DNA of 64,000 nt, taken from Aselliscus stoliczkanus. Lineage: Eukaryota; Chordata; Mammalia; Chiroptera; Hipposideridae. The translations under genes were made by a program, and so were the position numbers. The first letter of the stretch is position 1. The number at the start of each line of letters is the position of its first letter. The notes beneath the pieces are model-generated. The model ran no database searches and had not been told where the DNA came from. It was given only the letters and a program-made list of their open reading frames with translations. Below are positions 1-11,345 of this stretch, in pieces. The stretch covers positions 60,581,213 to 60,645,212 of the forward strand of contig CM066740.1 of NCBI GenBank assembly GCA_033961575.1. The letters are read 5' to 3'.

Positions 1-72
1 CGGGGTAAAGAGTGTAACTATTGCATTGTGTTGTACACCTTATACTAATTTTAAAAAATGAAAAATTAAAAA
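1..72 (+). mobile_element. 3' end of an L1 element (partial)
   Basis: The window opens inside the last bases of an L1 3'UTR. The sequence resembles the end of the plus-strand L1 at 43020-43100, with the same 'actattgca.tgtgtt.tacacc' ending followed by an A-rich tail. The rest of the element lies outside the window. Confidence 0.75.
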
Positions 73-78
73 AGAATG

Positions 79-190
79 TTAGCTGAGCTCTGAGCAACGG
101 CGGTTCAATGCCAGCCCAAGCTGAGTTGCAGTTGAGCTGCCAACAGGTTGCAGGATGGCTCGGCTAAAAAAAAAAAAAGAAAAAAAAAAG
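79..190 (+). mobile_element. tRNA-derived SINE, 5'-truncated, short type
   Basis: It matches the 3' two thirds of the SINE seen in full at 10383-10527 and 37958-38115 (GAGCTCTGAGC, GCCAACAGGTTGC, GGATGGCTCGGCT), followed by an A-rich tail. The tRNA-like A-box region is missing. It abuts the L1 tail directly. Confidence 0.8.
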
Positions 191-366
191 TATTTTCTTT
201 CCATCTCATAATTCCTACACATGTGTAACCTGTGTTAACAAGTGCAATCAATTTCTGAACATGTAATTGTTCAAACTAGATGAGATAAATAAAGAAGGTG
301 CACAATTACTGGAAGAATTTTTAGTCCTTCATGAAATTATACATCATGGCAATTCATCATCTAGGA

Positions 367-489
367 GTGTTTTTTTGTGTGTGTTTTTTTTTTTTGAGGG
401 CAGTGTCAGTGGCCTTCATATGTGAGACCTGGACTGGGTCCGCTGGCTTCCCAAGCCAGCGCTTAACCACTGCGCCACTCAGCTGGCCC
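367..489 (-). mobile_element. tRNA-derived SINE, truncated long type
   Basis: On the minus strand it begins AGGGCCAGCTGAGTGGCGCA, with an A-box-like TGGCGCAGTGG, and ends in an A tail (poly-T at 367-396). The body matches the first 100 bases of the long SINE at 34521-34955 but lacks its 3' domain. Confidence 0.75.
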
Positions 490-1680
490 TAGAAAAGGTT
501 TTTCATTCAAGTCTATGCTTTTTAAGTTATTGTTTTGAATTTGATTTGTATATTTGCTTTATACAAACACATCCCAGATCATAGTTCATTGCTCTGGAAT
601 GTATTTTACTGTATAAACTGAACTGATTATGAGCCATTCTGCCTCTGTTTATATAAAACCAAACCATATTATCATAGCTTGCTTGCTCAGCTATGAAAAA
701 AATATCTAGGGCCTACTAGTTTCCCATATCATCCTGTGAAACCAGTGTAGATTTTGTCTTAAGAAATTCCATCTTATGGTCTACCTCATTCAAAGCAAAT
801 AAACAATTCTCTTTGGGTGATCTGCATTGCAGTATCCTGTGCTAGAAACACCCCATCTGCTGCACTCCATCTGATCCTTAGTTGAGAAGCAAGCAATGGT
901 GATCATAGTTGGAAAGTGCTGAGCAAGACACTAGACTGAGATCTCCTCCCTAGACCCTGTTTTCCTCATCACTCATGATTGGTCCAGGGTGGGCATCCAA
1001 ACTGAGTTGGTATAATCAAGGACTCATCTGGAAATCTGGTCCTAGGTCAAAGACAGTTAAGTTGGTCTCTCTGGATACTTAAACTCCAGGATTTAAAACA
1101 GCGAAGCATAGACAGTGAGAGAGAAGAAAAGGGTTGACGCTCACAGAGAGGAGCCAAGGATGAGGGAGGGTGATGTCACTCAGACCCCCCTTCTTGTTCC
1201 TGATGCCTGACTACATTTCTGACCCTGGATTCCATGAGACACCACCAGGACCTTACCATGAATTCCCCCATTGTCTTAGCTAGTTGAAGGTTCCTTGAAC
1301 CAAAATATTTCTCATTCACACAAGGAGATGTTAGAAGCCAACATTAAACAATAATAGCAATACTAGCCATAATTTAAAGACTGCAGTTTTCCAGAAGAGA
1401 AAACAGAAAATAGGTGGTTAAGTCCTTGAACAAGGTACACACAAAGCCTGGTCCCTAGACATGTGGATTAAACTCTACTGTTCAGCTTCTCAAAATGGAA
1501 ACAAAGGGAAAGGCCTGGTCTGGCATCAGACAATTTTTCCCTTATAATTAATTGCAATGACTAGCTAGAACTGATGGAATATTATAAATGTTGATGATAA
1601 CAAGCCATCCATCTGTATTTTTACTGTTAAATGTGATGCTGAGATAAAGATTCTTAATTATGTTAAGGAAGAAATCTTTT
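490..1680. other. HECW2 intron, no recognised feature
   Basis: Moderately AT-rich sequence with no convincing exon, RNA gene or recent repeat. A weak MIR-like stretch near 1380-1470 is too diverged to call. The intron assignment follows from the downstream HECW2 exons on the + strand. Confidence 0.6.
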
Positions 1681-3018
1681 TTTATTGTAAAATAAACATT
1701 TTTTTAATTAGTTTCAGGTGTACAACACAATGCCTTTTATGCCTCAAAGTGACAATACCCCTCCCCCGGTTCACCACCCCATTACTCCCTGCCCATATCA
1801 TACATATCTATTACAATGCCTTTGACTCCCTTCTACAGTATATGCCAAATCCCATGACTATCTATATATTCAGTTACAGTTGGCATACAATATTATACAA
1901 CATCAGCTTCAGGTGTACAGAGCAGTGATCAAGCCTCTACTCCATCCATGTAGTGATCTCCCTAACAAGACATGTGACTATCTGACATGCCACAAAATGT
2001 TTACAATATTATTATATTCCCCAAACTGTGTTTCATATCCCTGTGGCAATATTGTAGTTATCTATTTATGCTGTCTCAACCCATCCCCTTCTCCCTTATC
2101 CCCACCTGCTCTCAGCTAGCAACCCTCAGTTTTTCCTCTATATCTATGAGACTGTTTCTGTTTACTTTGTTCATTCATTCATTTTTCAGATTCCCCATAT
2201 AAGTGAGATTATATGGTGTTTGTCTTTCTCCTACTGACTTATTTCACTTAACATAATAGTCTCTTCACAACATTATCAATTACATTCCCAGAACTGCCCC
2301 CCATATCCTTGCGGCAACATTGTAGTCACCCAATTACGCTGTCAAAAAACCTTCCACTTCTCCCTCATCCCCACCCCCTCCCAGCCAGCAATCATCAGTT
2401 TTTCCTTTATATCTGCTTGATATGACTTCAATCTTCTTAAACTTACTGAGACTTGTTTTGTGGCCTAACGTGGTCTATCTTGGAAAATGTCCCATGTGTA
2501 CTTGAGAAGAACGTACACTCTGTTTTTTCAGGGTGAAATGCTCTAAAAATATCAACGAAATCCAGCTGGTCTAAAGTGTCATTTAAGGCCACTCTTTCCA
2601 TGTTGATTTTCTGTCTAGAGGATCTGTCCATTGGTGACAATGGGGTGTTCAAGTCCCCTACTATGATAGTGTTACTGTAGATCTGTGTCTTTATGTCTGT
2701 CAAATTCTGTTTTATATAATTAGGAGTTCCTATGTTGGGTGCATAGATGTTTATTCTTTGTCTTTTATTGTAGTCATTTTAAAGTATATTTTGTCCAAAA
2801 TAAGTACTGCTACTCCAACTTTTTTTTCCTCATTTCAATTTGCATGAAATATCTTATTCCATCTGTAAACAGCATATATATGGGTCCTATTTTCTTATTC
2901 ACTGAGCTACTCTCTCTTGATTGAGGATTTAGCCCATTCACATTTAAAATGATTATTGATAGGTGCATAAGTATTGCCATTTTGTTATTTGTATTCCTGG
3001 TCTCCCTGGGTTAGCTGT

Positions 3019-3906
3019 TTACCTCTTTCTTCTGTTTAAAAAAAGCCCTTTTAACATTTCTTGCAATGCTCGCTTGGTGGTAATGAATTCCTTAAGCTTA
3101 TTCTTTTCTGAGAAGCTCTTTATTTCTCCTTCAATTTTAAGTGATAGCTGTGCTGGGTAGAGCAATCTTGGTTGTAGGTCTTTATTTTGTGTCACTTGGA
3201 ATATCTCCTGCCACTCGCTTCTGGCCTGCAGAGTTTCTGTAGACAAGTCAGCTGTTAGTCTAACAGGAGTTCCTTTGTATATAACCTGCTGTCTTTCTCT
3301 TGCTGCTTTTAGGATTCTGTCTCTGTCTTGAAACTTTGTCATTTTAACTGTGATGTACCTTGGTGTGGACCTGTTTGGGTTCAGCTTGTTTGGAACCCTC
3401 TGCACTTCCTGGGCATGTATGTTGATTTCCCTCACCAGAGTAGGGAAGTTTTCAGTCATTATTTTTTCAAATACATTCTCAACTCCTTGCTTCTTCTCTT
3501 CTTCTGGTATTCCTTTGAGTCGAAGGTGGTTGCACTTCATCTTGTTCCATAGGGATCTTAAACTATTTTCATTGTTTCGTATTCTTTGGTCCTTTTGTTG
3601 CTCCAACTGGGTGATTTCTGCTATTTTGTCTTCCAAATCGCTGATCCACACCTCTGCTTCATCTACTCTACTGGTGATTCCTTCGAGTGTGTTCTTCATT
3701 TCAGTTATTCTATTCTTTAGTTCTAACTGGTTGTTTTTTATGATTTCTCTATCCTTCCTTAGGTCCTCACTAAGTTTGGTAAACATTCTTATCATCAGTG
3801 TTCTAAATTCTGTCTCTGAAAGGTTGGATCCCTCTGTTTCATTTGGTTCCATTTCTAGAGGTTTCTTCTGATCTTTTACTTGTGACATGTTTCTTTGTTT
3901 CTGCAT
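3019..3906 (-). CDS. L1 ORF1 protein (RNA-binding chaperone), apparently intact
   Basis: This is an open frame of about 295 codons from a Met followed by QKQRNMSQVKDQKK. The frame is open upstream to 3975, but this Met matches the MGKQRN-type start in sibling copies. L1 ORF1p trimerises, coats L1 RNA and acts as a nucleic-acid chaperone. Visible parts are an N-terminal segment, a heptad-like coiled coil (about residues 30-120, ending in GITSRVDEAEVWISDLEDKI), an RRM-like region starting near SLRSLWNKMKCNHLRLKGIP, and a C-terminal domain with ATTKRALQEML-like sequence before the stop. The human protein is 338 residues; the difference probably lies in the coiled coil. It is the only undamaged L1 frame of full domain content in the window. 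It belongs to a mobile element inside a HECW2 intron, on the opposite strand, and is not a host gene. Confidence 0.75.
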   Translation of the reverse strand: MQKQRNMSQVKDQKKPLEMEPNETEGSNLSETEFRTLMIRMFTKLSEDLRKDREIIKNNQLELKNRITEMKNTLEGITSRVDEAEVWISDLEDKIAEITQLEQQKDQRIRNNENSLRSLWNKMKCNHLRLKGIPEEEKKQGVENVFEKIMTENFPTLVREINIHAQEVQRVPNKLNPNRSTPRYITVKMTKFQDRDRILKAARERQQVIYKGTPVRLTADLSTETLQARSEWQEIFQVTQNKDLQPRLLYPAQLSLKIEGEIKSFSEKNKLKEFITTKRALQEMLKGLFLNRRKR

Positions 3907-3975
3907 TCTGGCTGTCGCTGTCAGATTGCTTTGATGTATTAGATAGATCAGGCAGGCACAGAGCTCACAGCCCAA

Positions 3976-4880
3976 GACTCCCAGGAAAACTCCCAGTCTC
4001 AGCCTGTCCCAATCAGCCGCTCGTAGATCAGGTCAAGCAGCCCAACAACCAATCACCAGCCTGGCAACTCTGCAAGCGAAGTGTGGAGAGTGGGCACCTG
4101 AGGCAGCTCGCGCACTCCTAGGTCTCAATGAGCAGTCTGTTGGAGCTGGAGCATGCCCTTCAGGTGTTTCCCTGGGAATTCAGTATAAGCAGGGCGGAGG
4201 GTGGGAATCCAAGGCCACATGTGCACGCACACATGCACTTCTGTGCCATTTCCACCAGACCAATGAGGTCCTGGACCTGACCCTCTGTGGGAGGGCCCAA
4301 CCCTGACTAAAAGGCACCCTCCTGTACACCACTCGTGTGCAAGCTCCACACCAGGGGAACAATAGTCCCAAAACCTCCAGCTTCTGCACCAAAGGTGCTC
4401 AGTTCAGTCCATCCCCACAGGCTTCTGGGCTCGGCCCACACAGCTACTCCCTCCACCAGGAACCAGGTGAGTGCTCACCAGCGAGAGAGCCCGTGCGACG
4501 GCCCTACTGATTCTCTAGCTGCTCTCAGACTCACTGAGCTGAGCAAAGAGAGTCCTCACTAATTACTGCCAGCTATCTTGGAACTTCTCTTCTCGGCAAA
4601 GGAACTCTGGGCTGGTGTGCTTGGTGTGTGGCCGGAGGGTCTCTCCCCGAACCAGGAAAGCCTCCTCACAGATGGGACTTCCCTCACGGGATTCGCCCTC
4701 TCTACTCTCCGCCCCTCCTACCAGACTTGACGTGGCCTCCTCTTAAATTCTTCGTTTAGTGGTTCTGTTCATGTAGTGTTTCGGGGACCTCCTGGGTTGA
4801 ATGTTGTATGAATTGTTTGTAATTTTGTGTGATCCTGGGAGGTAGTTAGCTCAGCGTCTGTCTATTTTGCCATTTTACCT
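3976..4880 (-). promoter_or_regulatory. L1-type 5'UTR / internal promoter region of copy 1
   Basis: GC- and CpG-richer than its surroundings. It is homologous to the 5'UTRs at 44030-45055 and 53830-54960. It contains one complete unit (about 4120-4230) of the 111-bp monomer found in tandem in those two elements, plus a fragment of a preceding unit. Promoter function is inferred from L1 biology; no initiation site can be read from the sequence. Confidence 0.55.
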
Positions 4881-5390
4881 CACGGAAGCATTCTTCTATT
4901 TCTGGTTTATTACAACATTTTTTTCTTTAGAGATTGATGGTGGATATTATCAAGGAACATTTCAACTTCTAAACAAAAAAGAAAAAGTAATATAATTTTT
5001 GTCTTTAGAGATTATAATTACTTTTAATCCTAGGATATCTAATATTAAACTGTCCTTAGTTTCCTAACATTAAACATCCTTAATCATATTGCATTGTTTG
5101 GAAAATGGATTGATAGATTATATTGTGTGGGGTTTCTTAATGCTTTTTTTAAATGTATGAGTAAAATGTCTTTAGTTTTGTTTCTTTTACTCTTTTTTAG
5201 ATTCCATTTTGTTGTTATGATTGCTCATAATGATGAATTAAGACGTTTTCTACCCTTTGCTATTTTCTGAAACTGCTTGAATACACATAAAGCGGAGGGG
5301 TTTTTATGTGTATGTGTATGCATACATGTGTAGTGTGTGTATGTGTGTACACACATACATACACACACCACACACATATTTAATCTCAGC
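4881..5390. other. HECW2 intron, AT-rich, with a purine/pyrimidine alternating tract
   Basis: No exon is seen. From 5306 to 5374 an alternating TG/CA tract forms a long self-complementary stretch centred near GTGTACAC at about 5346-5353. Confidence 0.6.
5306..5374. repeat. Alternating TG/CA tract with inverted symmetry
   Basis: TGTGTGTATGTGTGT is followed directly by ACACACATACATACACACA, so the two halves are close to reverse complements. The tract is a short-period repeat able in principle to adopt Z-DNA or a hairpin. Confidence 0.75.
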
Positions 5391-5837
5391 CCTAATTTTT
5401 TTTCTTTTAAATATTTTATTGGGAAATTGGGGGAGGTGAATAGCATTGGGGAATCAGGGAAGGGGAACACAAAAGTTGCTGTCTTTTTGTTCAGTCTAGT
5501 TGTGGAGGATGTCGCTTCACTGGTCCATGTTAGTATTATCATTGTACTCTTTCTGTGTGAGGCAGTTGCTCACCAGCCACTGGACTGCTGCTCACGGCAG
5601 CTCACAGCAGCTCACAAAAGCTCACACCTGCTGCAGGCCAGCCCCACTGAAGCCTACACCATCATCAGCAACTCATGGCAGGCCAGCTCCAGGTGGAACT
5701 GTTTTTCACCATCTTAGCTGTAGAAGATGCAGCATCACTAGCCCTCATGTGGGATCTGAACTGGGGCCCTGCTGCTCAGAGCTCGTGCTCCCAAGCTATC
5801 TCCTAACCAATGCACCACTCGGCTGGCTCCTTAATTT
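5391..5837 (-). mobile_element. tRNA-derived SINE, long type
   Basis: On the minus strand it begins at the GAGCCAGCCGAGTGG end (near 5827) and runs to an ATAAAATATTTAAAAG-like tail at about 5402. It matches the plus-strand copy at 34521-34955 over its whole length, including the GGGGAA/CCCCAAT-rich 3' domain. Flanking CCTAATTTTT (about 5391-5400) and CCTTAATTTT (about 5828-5837) look like a slightly diverged target-site duplication. Confidence 0.8.
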
Positions 5838-8035
<2,198 letters not shown>

Positions 8036-8061
8036 ATTTCAATATTTATTTATTTCAATAT

Positions 8062-8096
<35 letters not shown>

Positions 8097-8100
8097 TTTT
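8036..8100 (+). repeat. (TTTA)n microsatellite at a SINE tail
   Basis: About a dozen TTTA units (with one TTTCAATA interruption) directly precede the minus-strand SINE. They probably grew from its A-rich tail. Confidence 0.85.
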
Positions 8101-8226
8101 AGCTGGGTCAACCTGTTGGCAGCTCAGTGGCAGCTGAGCTCAGCCTGGGCATCGAACTGCTGTTGCTCAGAGCTCAGCTTGCATTGTTGAGTGAGCTCTT
8201 AACCAATTTAGCCATTCGGCTGGCCC
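8101..8226 (-). mobile_element. tRNA-derived SINE, short type
   Basis: Its minus-strand start is GGGCCAGCCGAATGGC near 8226. The body matches the other short SINEs (CAACCTGTTGGCAGCTCAGT on the + strand) and the A tail has become the TTTA repeat. Confidence 0.85.
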
Positions 8227-8244
8227 TTTTAATATTTTCTTTTC

Positions 8245-10378
8245 ATTTTTTTTTTTAAATTTCTTAAATCGTTTATTGTGAAATAAATATTTTTTTAAAA
8301 ATTAGTTTCACGTGTACAACACAATGCAATAGTTATACTTTTTACACCTCAAAGTGAAAATCCCCTCCCCCAGTTCACCACCCTACTCCTGCCCCCCATA
8401 TCATACATATCTATTACAGTTCCTTTGACTCCCTTCCACAGTATACTCCACATCCCATGACTATCTATATATTCAGTTACAGTTGGCATACAATATAATA
8501 CAACATCAGCTTCAGGTGTACAGTGCAATGATCAAACCTCTATTTCATCCATGAAGTGGTCTCCCTAACAAGACATGTGACCATCTGACACCCCACAAAA
8601 TATTTACAACATTATTATATTCCCTGACTGTGTTTCATATCTCTGCGGCAATATTGTAGTTGTCTATTTGTGCTGTCTAATCCCTTCCCCTTCTCCCTTA
8701 TCCCCACCACCCTCCCAACTAGCAACCCTCAGTTTTTCCTCTATACCTATGAGTCTGTTTAATTTGCTCGTTCACTCAGTTTTTCACATTCTACATATAA
8801 CTGAGATCATATGGTATATGTCTTTCTCTGACTGACTTATTTCACTTAACATAATAGTCTCTTCACAACATTATCAATTACATTCCCAGAATTGCACCCA
8901 TATTCCTGGGGCAACATTGTAGTCACCCACCTAAGCTGTCCAAAACCTTCCCCCTCTCCCTCATCCCCACTCCCTCCCAGCCAGCAGTCATCAGTTTTTC
9001 CTTTGTATTGCTTGATATGATTTCAATCTTCTTAAATTTACTGAGACTTGTTTTGTGGCCAAACATGGTCTATCTTCGGAAAATGTCCCATGTGCACCTG
9101 AGAAGAATGTATATACTGTTCTTTCAGGGTGAAATCCTCTAAAAATATCGACGAAGTCCAGCTGGTCTAAAGTGTCATTTAAGGCCACTCTTTCTGTGTT
9201 GATTTTCTGTCTAAAGGGTCTGTCCATTGGTGACAATGGGCTGTTGAAGTCCCCTACTATGATAGTGTTACTGTTGATCTCTGTCTCTATGTCTGTCAAA
9301 ATCTGTTATATGTAATTAGGAGTTCCTATGTTGGGTGCATAGATGTTTATTAGGGTTCTAGTGCCCTTCTTTGTCTTTTATTGTAGTCTTCATTTTAAAG
9401 TATATTTTGTCCAAAATAAGTACTGCTACTCCAGCTTTATTTTTTTCTCATTTCCATTTGCATGAAATATCTTATTCCATCTGTAAACAGCATATACATG
9501 GGTCCTATTATCTTATCCACTCAGCTACTCTCTGTCTTTTGATTGCAGCATTTAGCCCATTCACCCTTAAAATGATTATTGATAGGTGCATATGTATTGC
9601 CATTTTGTTATTTGTATTCCTGGTCTCCCTGGGTTAGCTTGTTTACCCCTTTCTTTTGTTTAAAAAAGCTCTTTTAACATTTCTTGCAATGCTGGCTTGG
9701 TGGTAAGGAATTCCTTAAGCTTATTCTTTTCTGAGAAGCTCTTTATTTCCCCTTCAATTTTAAGTGATAGCCATGCTGGGTAGAGCAGTCTTGGTTGTAG
9801 GCCTTTATTTTGTGTCACTTTGAATATCTCCTGCCACTCGCTTCTGGCCTGCAGAGTTTCTGTAGACAAGTCAGCTGTTAGTCTAACAGGAGTTCCTTTG
9901 TATGTAACCTGCTTTCTTTCTCTTGCTGCTTTTAGGATTCTGTCTCTGTCTTGAAGCTTTGCCATTTTAACTATGATGTGTGTTGGTGTGGATCTGTTTG
10001 GGTTCAGCTTGTTTGGAACCCTCTGCACTTCCTGGGCATGTATGTCAATTTCCCTCACCAGGGTAGGGAAGTTTTCAGTCATTATTTTTTCAAATACATT
10101 CTCCACCCTTTGCTTCTTCTCTTCTCCTTCTGGTATTCTGATGATTCGATAGTTGTTTCACATCATTTTGTCTCATAGGGCTCTTAAACTATTTTCATTG
10201 TTTTTTATTCTTTGGTCTTTTTGTTGCTCCACTGGGTGATTTCTGCTATTTTGTCTTCCAAATCGCTGATCCACACCTCTACTTCATCTATTCTACTGGT
10301 GATTCCTTTGAGTGTGTTCTTCATTTAGGTTATTGTATTCTTTTGTTCTAACGGGTTGTTTTTTATGATTTCTCTATC
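8245..10378 (-). mobile_element. Non-autonomous L1 derivative, copy 2 (5'-truncated)
   Basis: It has the same architecture as the 1681-4880 copy: 3'UTR, short ORF2 C-terminus, inserted 3'UTR-like segment (about 8863-9010), EN remnant with the glutamate-block deletion (near 9481), and ORF1. It stops inside ORF1 at about 10378. ORF1 is open from 10106 to 9660 but frameshifted upstream. The EN remnant is open at 9299-8991. TTAATATTTTCTTTT occurs at about 8228-8242 and again after the adjacent SINE at about 10528. This suggests one target-site duplication, with the SINE landing at the L1's 5' junction. Confidence 0.8.
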
Positions 10379-10382
10379 TAAT

Positions 10383-10527
10383 ATATTTTTTTTTTGGCTG
10401 AGCCATCCTGCCACCTGTTGGCAGCTCAATGGCAACTCAGCTCGGGCTGTCATCGAACTGCCGTTGCTCAGAGCTCAGCTTGCACTCTTGAGCGAGCTCT
10501 TAACCAACTGAGCCACTCGGCCAGTCC
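10383..10527 (-). mobile_element. tRNA-derived SINE, short type, complete
   Basis: The minus-strand start is at 10527 with an A-box-like TGGCTCAGTTGG, a B-box-like GGCAGTTCGATGA region and a poly-A tail (poly-T at 10386-10395). About 140 bp. It sits exactly at the truncated 5' end of L1-derivative copy 2. Confidence 0.85.
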
Positions 10528-10596
10528 TTAATATTTTCTTTTTAGAAGAGTAAAAGATTAATCAATGTATAAAAAACTATCAAGTTTTTAGAGTAA

Positions 10597-10848
<252 letters not shown>

Positions 10849-10854
10849 TGATTT

Positions 10855-11110
10855 TGTTTTTTATTATGGAAAATTAACATAACATAAAATTTACCATTTT
10901 ACCAACTCTTAAGTGTATAGTTTAATATTAAGTGTATTGATATTGTTGTGCAACCAATCTCCAGAATTTTTTCATCTTGCAAACTGAAATTATACCCATT
11001 AATTAACTCCCCATTTCTCCCTCTTCCTGGCCCCTTTCAGCCACCATTCCACTTTCTTTTTCTATGAATTTGGCTATAATATGTACCTCATGTAAGTGGA
11101 AATATACAAC
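10855..11110 (-). mobile_element. Old L1 3'-region fragment
   Basis: It reads ACATAAAATTTACCATTTT, then GTTGTGCAACCAATCTCCAG and TTTTTCATCTTGCAAACTGA, ending GTACCTCATGTAAGTGGAA. This is a familiar ancient mammalian L1 (L1M-type) sequence in antisense. A second copy of the same repeat is at 18050-18437. Subfamily not assigned. Confidence 0.6.
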
Positions 11111-11345
11111 ATAAACAAAGAAAATATTTAATACATTACAATGTGTAACACAGAAAAATGCTACTTCTTTTAATATAAGAAGAAATCCTACATATCAATA
11201 AGAAATTATCAACAACACAATAGAAAATTAACAAAATATAAACAGATAATTCTTAAAAAAGAAAATATGGAAAATCACAGCACCTCATTTACAATTTTTA
11301 AAAATGTATATTAAAGCTATTATGCAACATCATTTCCTTTATCCT
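11111..11345. other. AT-rich intron, nothing recognised
   Basis: A-rich, repeat-like sequence between two old L1 fragments, possibly decayed L1. No feature can be supported. Confidence 0.4.

Larger units (their letters stand above)
1681..4880 (-). mobile_element. Non-autonomous L1 derivative, copy 1 (HAL1-like, full 5' end)
   Basis: In minus-strand order it holds a GC-rich 5'UTR (about 4880-3976), an intact ORF1 (3906-3019), a partial ORF2 endonuclease (about 2960-2416), an inserted 3'UTR-like segment (2415-2264), the last ORF2 codons, and a 3'UTR with an A-rich tail (poly-T near 1676-1683 on the + strand). The reverse transcriptase and C-terminal region of ORF2 are absent. The endonuclease lacks the roughly 47-bp block that carries the QETHL-type glutamate in the full-length L1 at 48372-54968. 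The same breakpoints occur in the copies at 8245-10378 and 40815-45061, so the structure was inherited from one source rather than created by decay. Mobilisation would need L1 machinery in trans. Confidence 0.8.

Noticed and set aside
8036..8100. CRISPR-like or satellite array
   Set aside because: A simple TTTA microsatellite grown from a SINE tail; no spacers. No CRISPR array occurs anywhere in the window.
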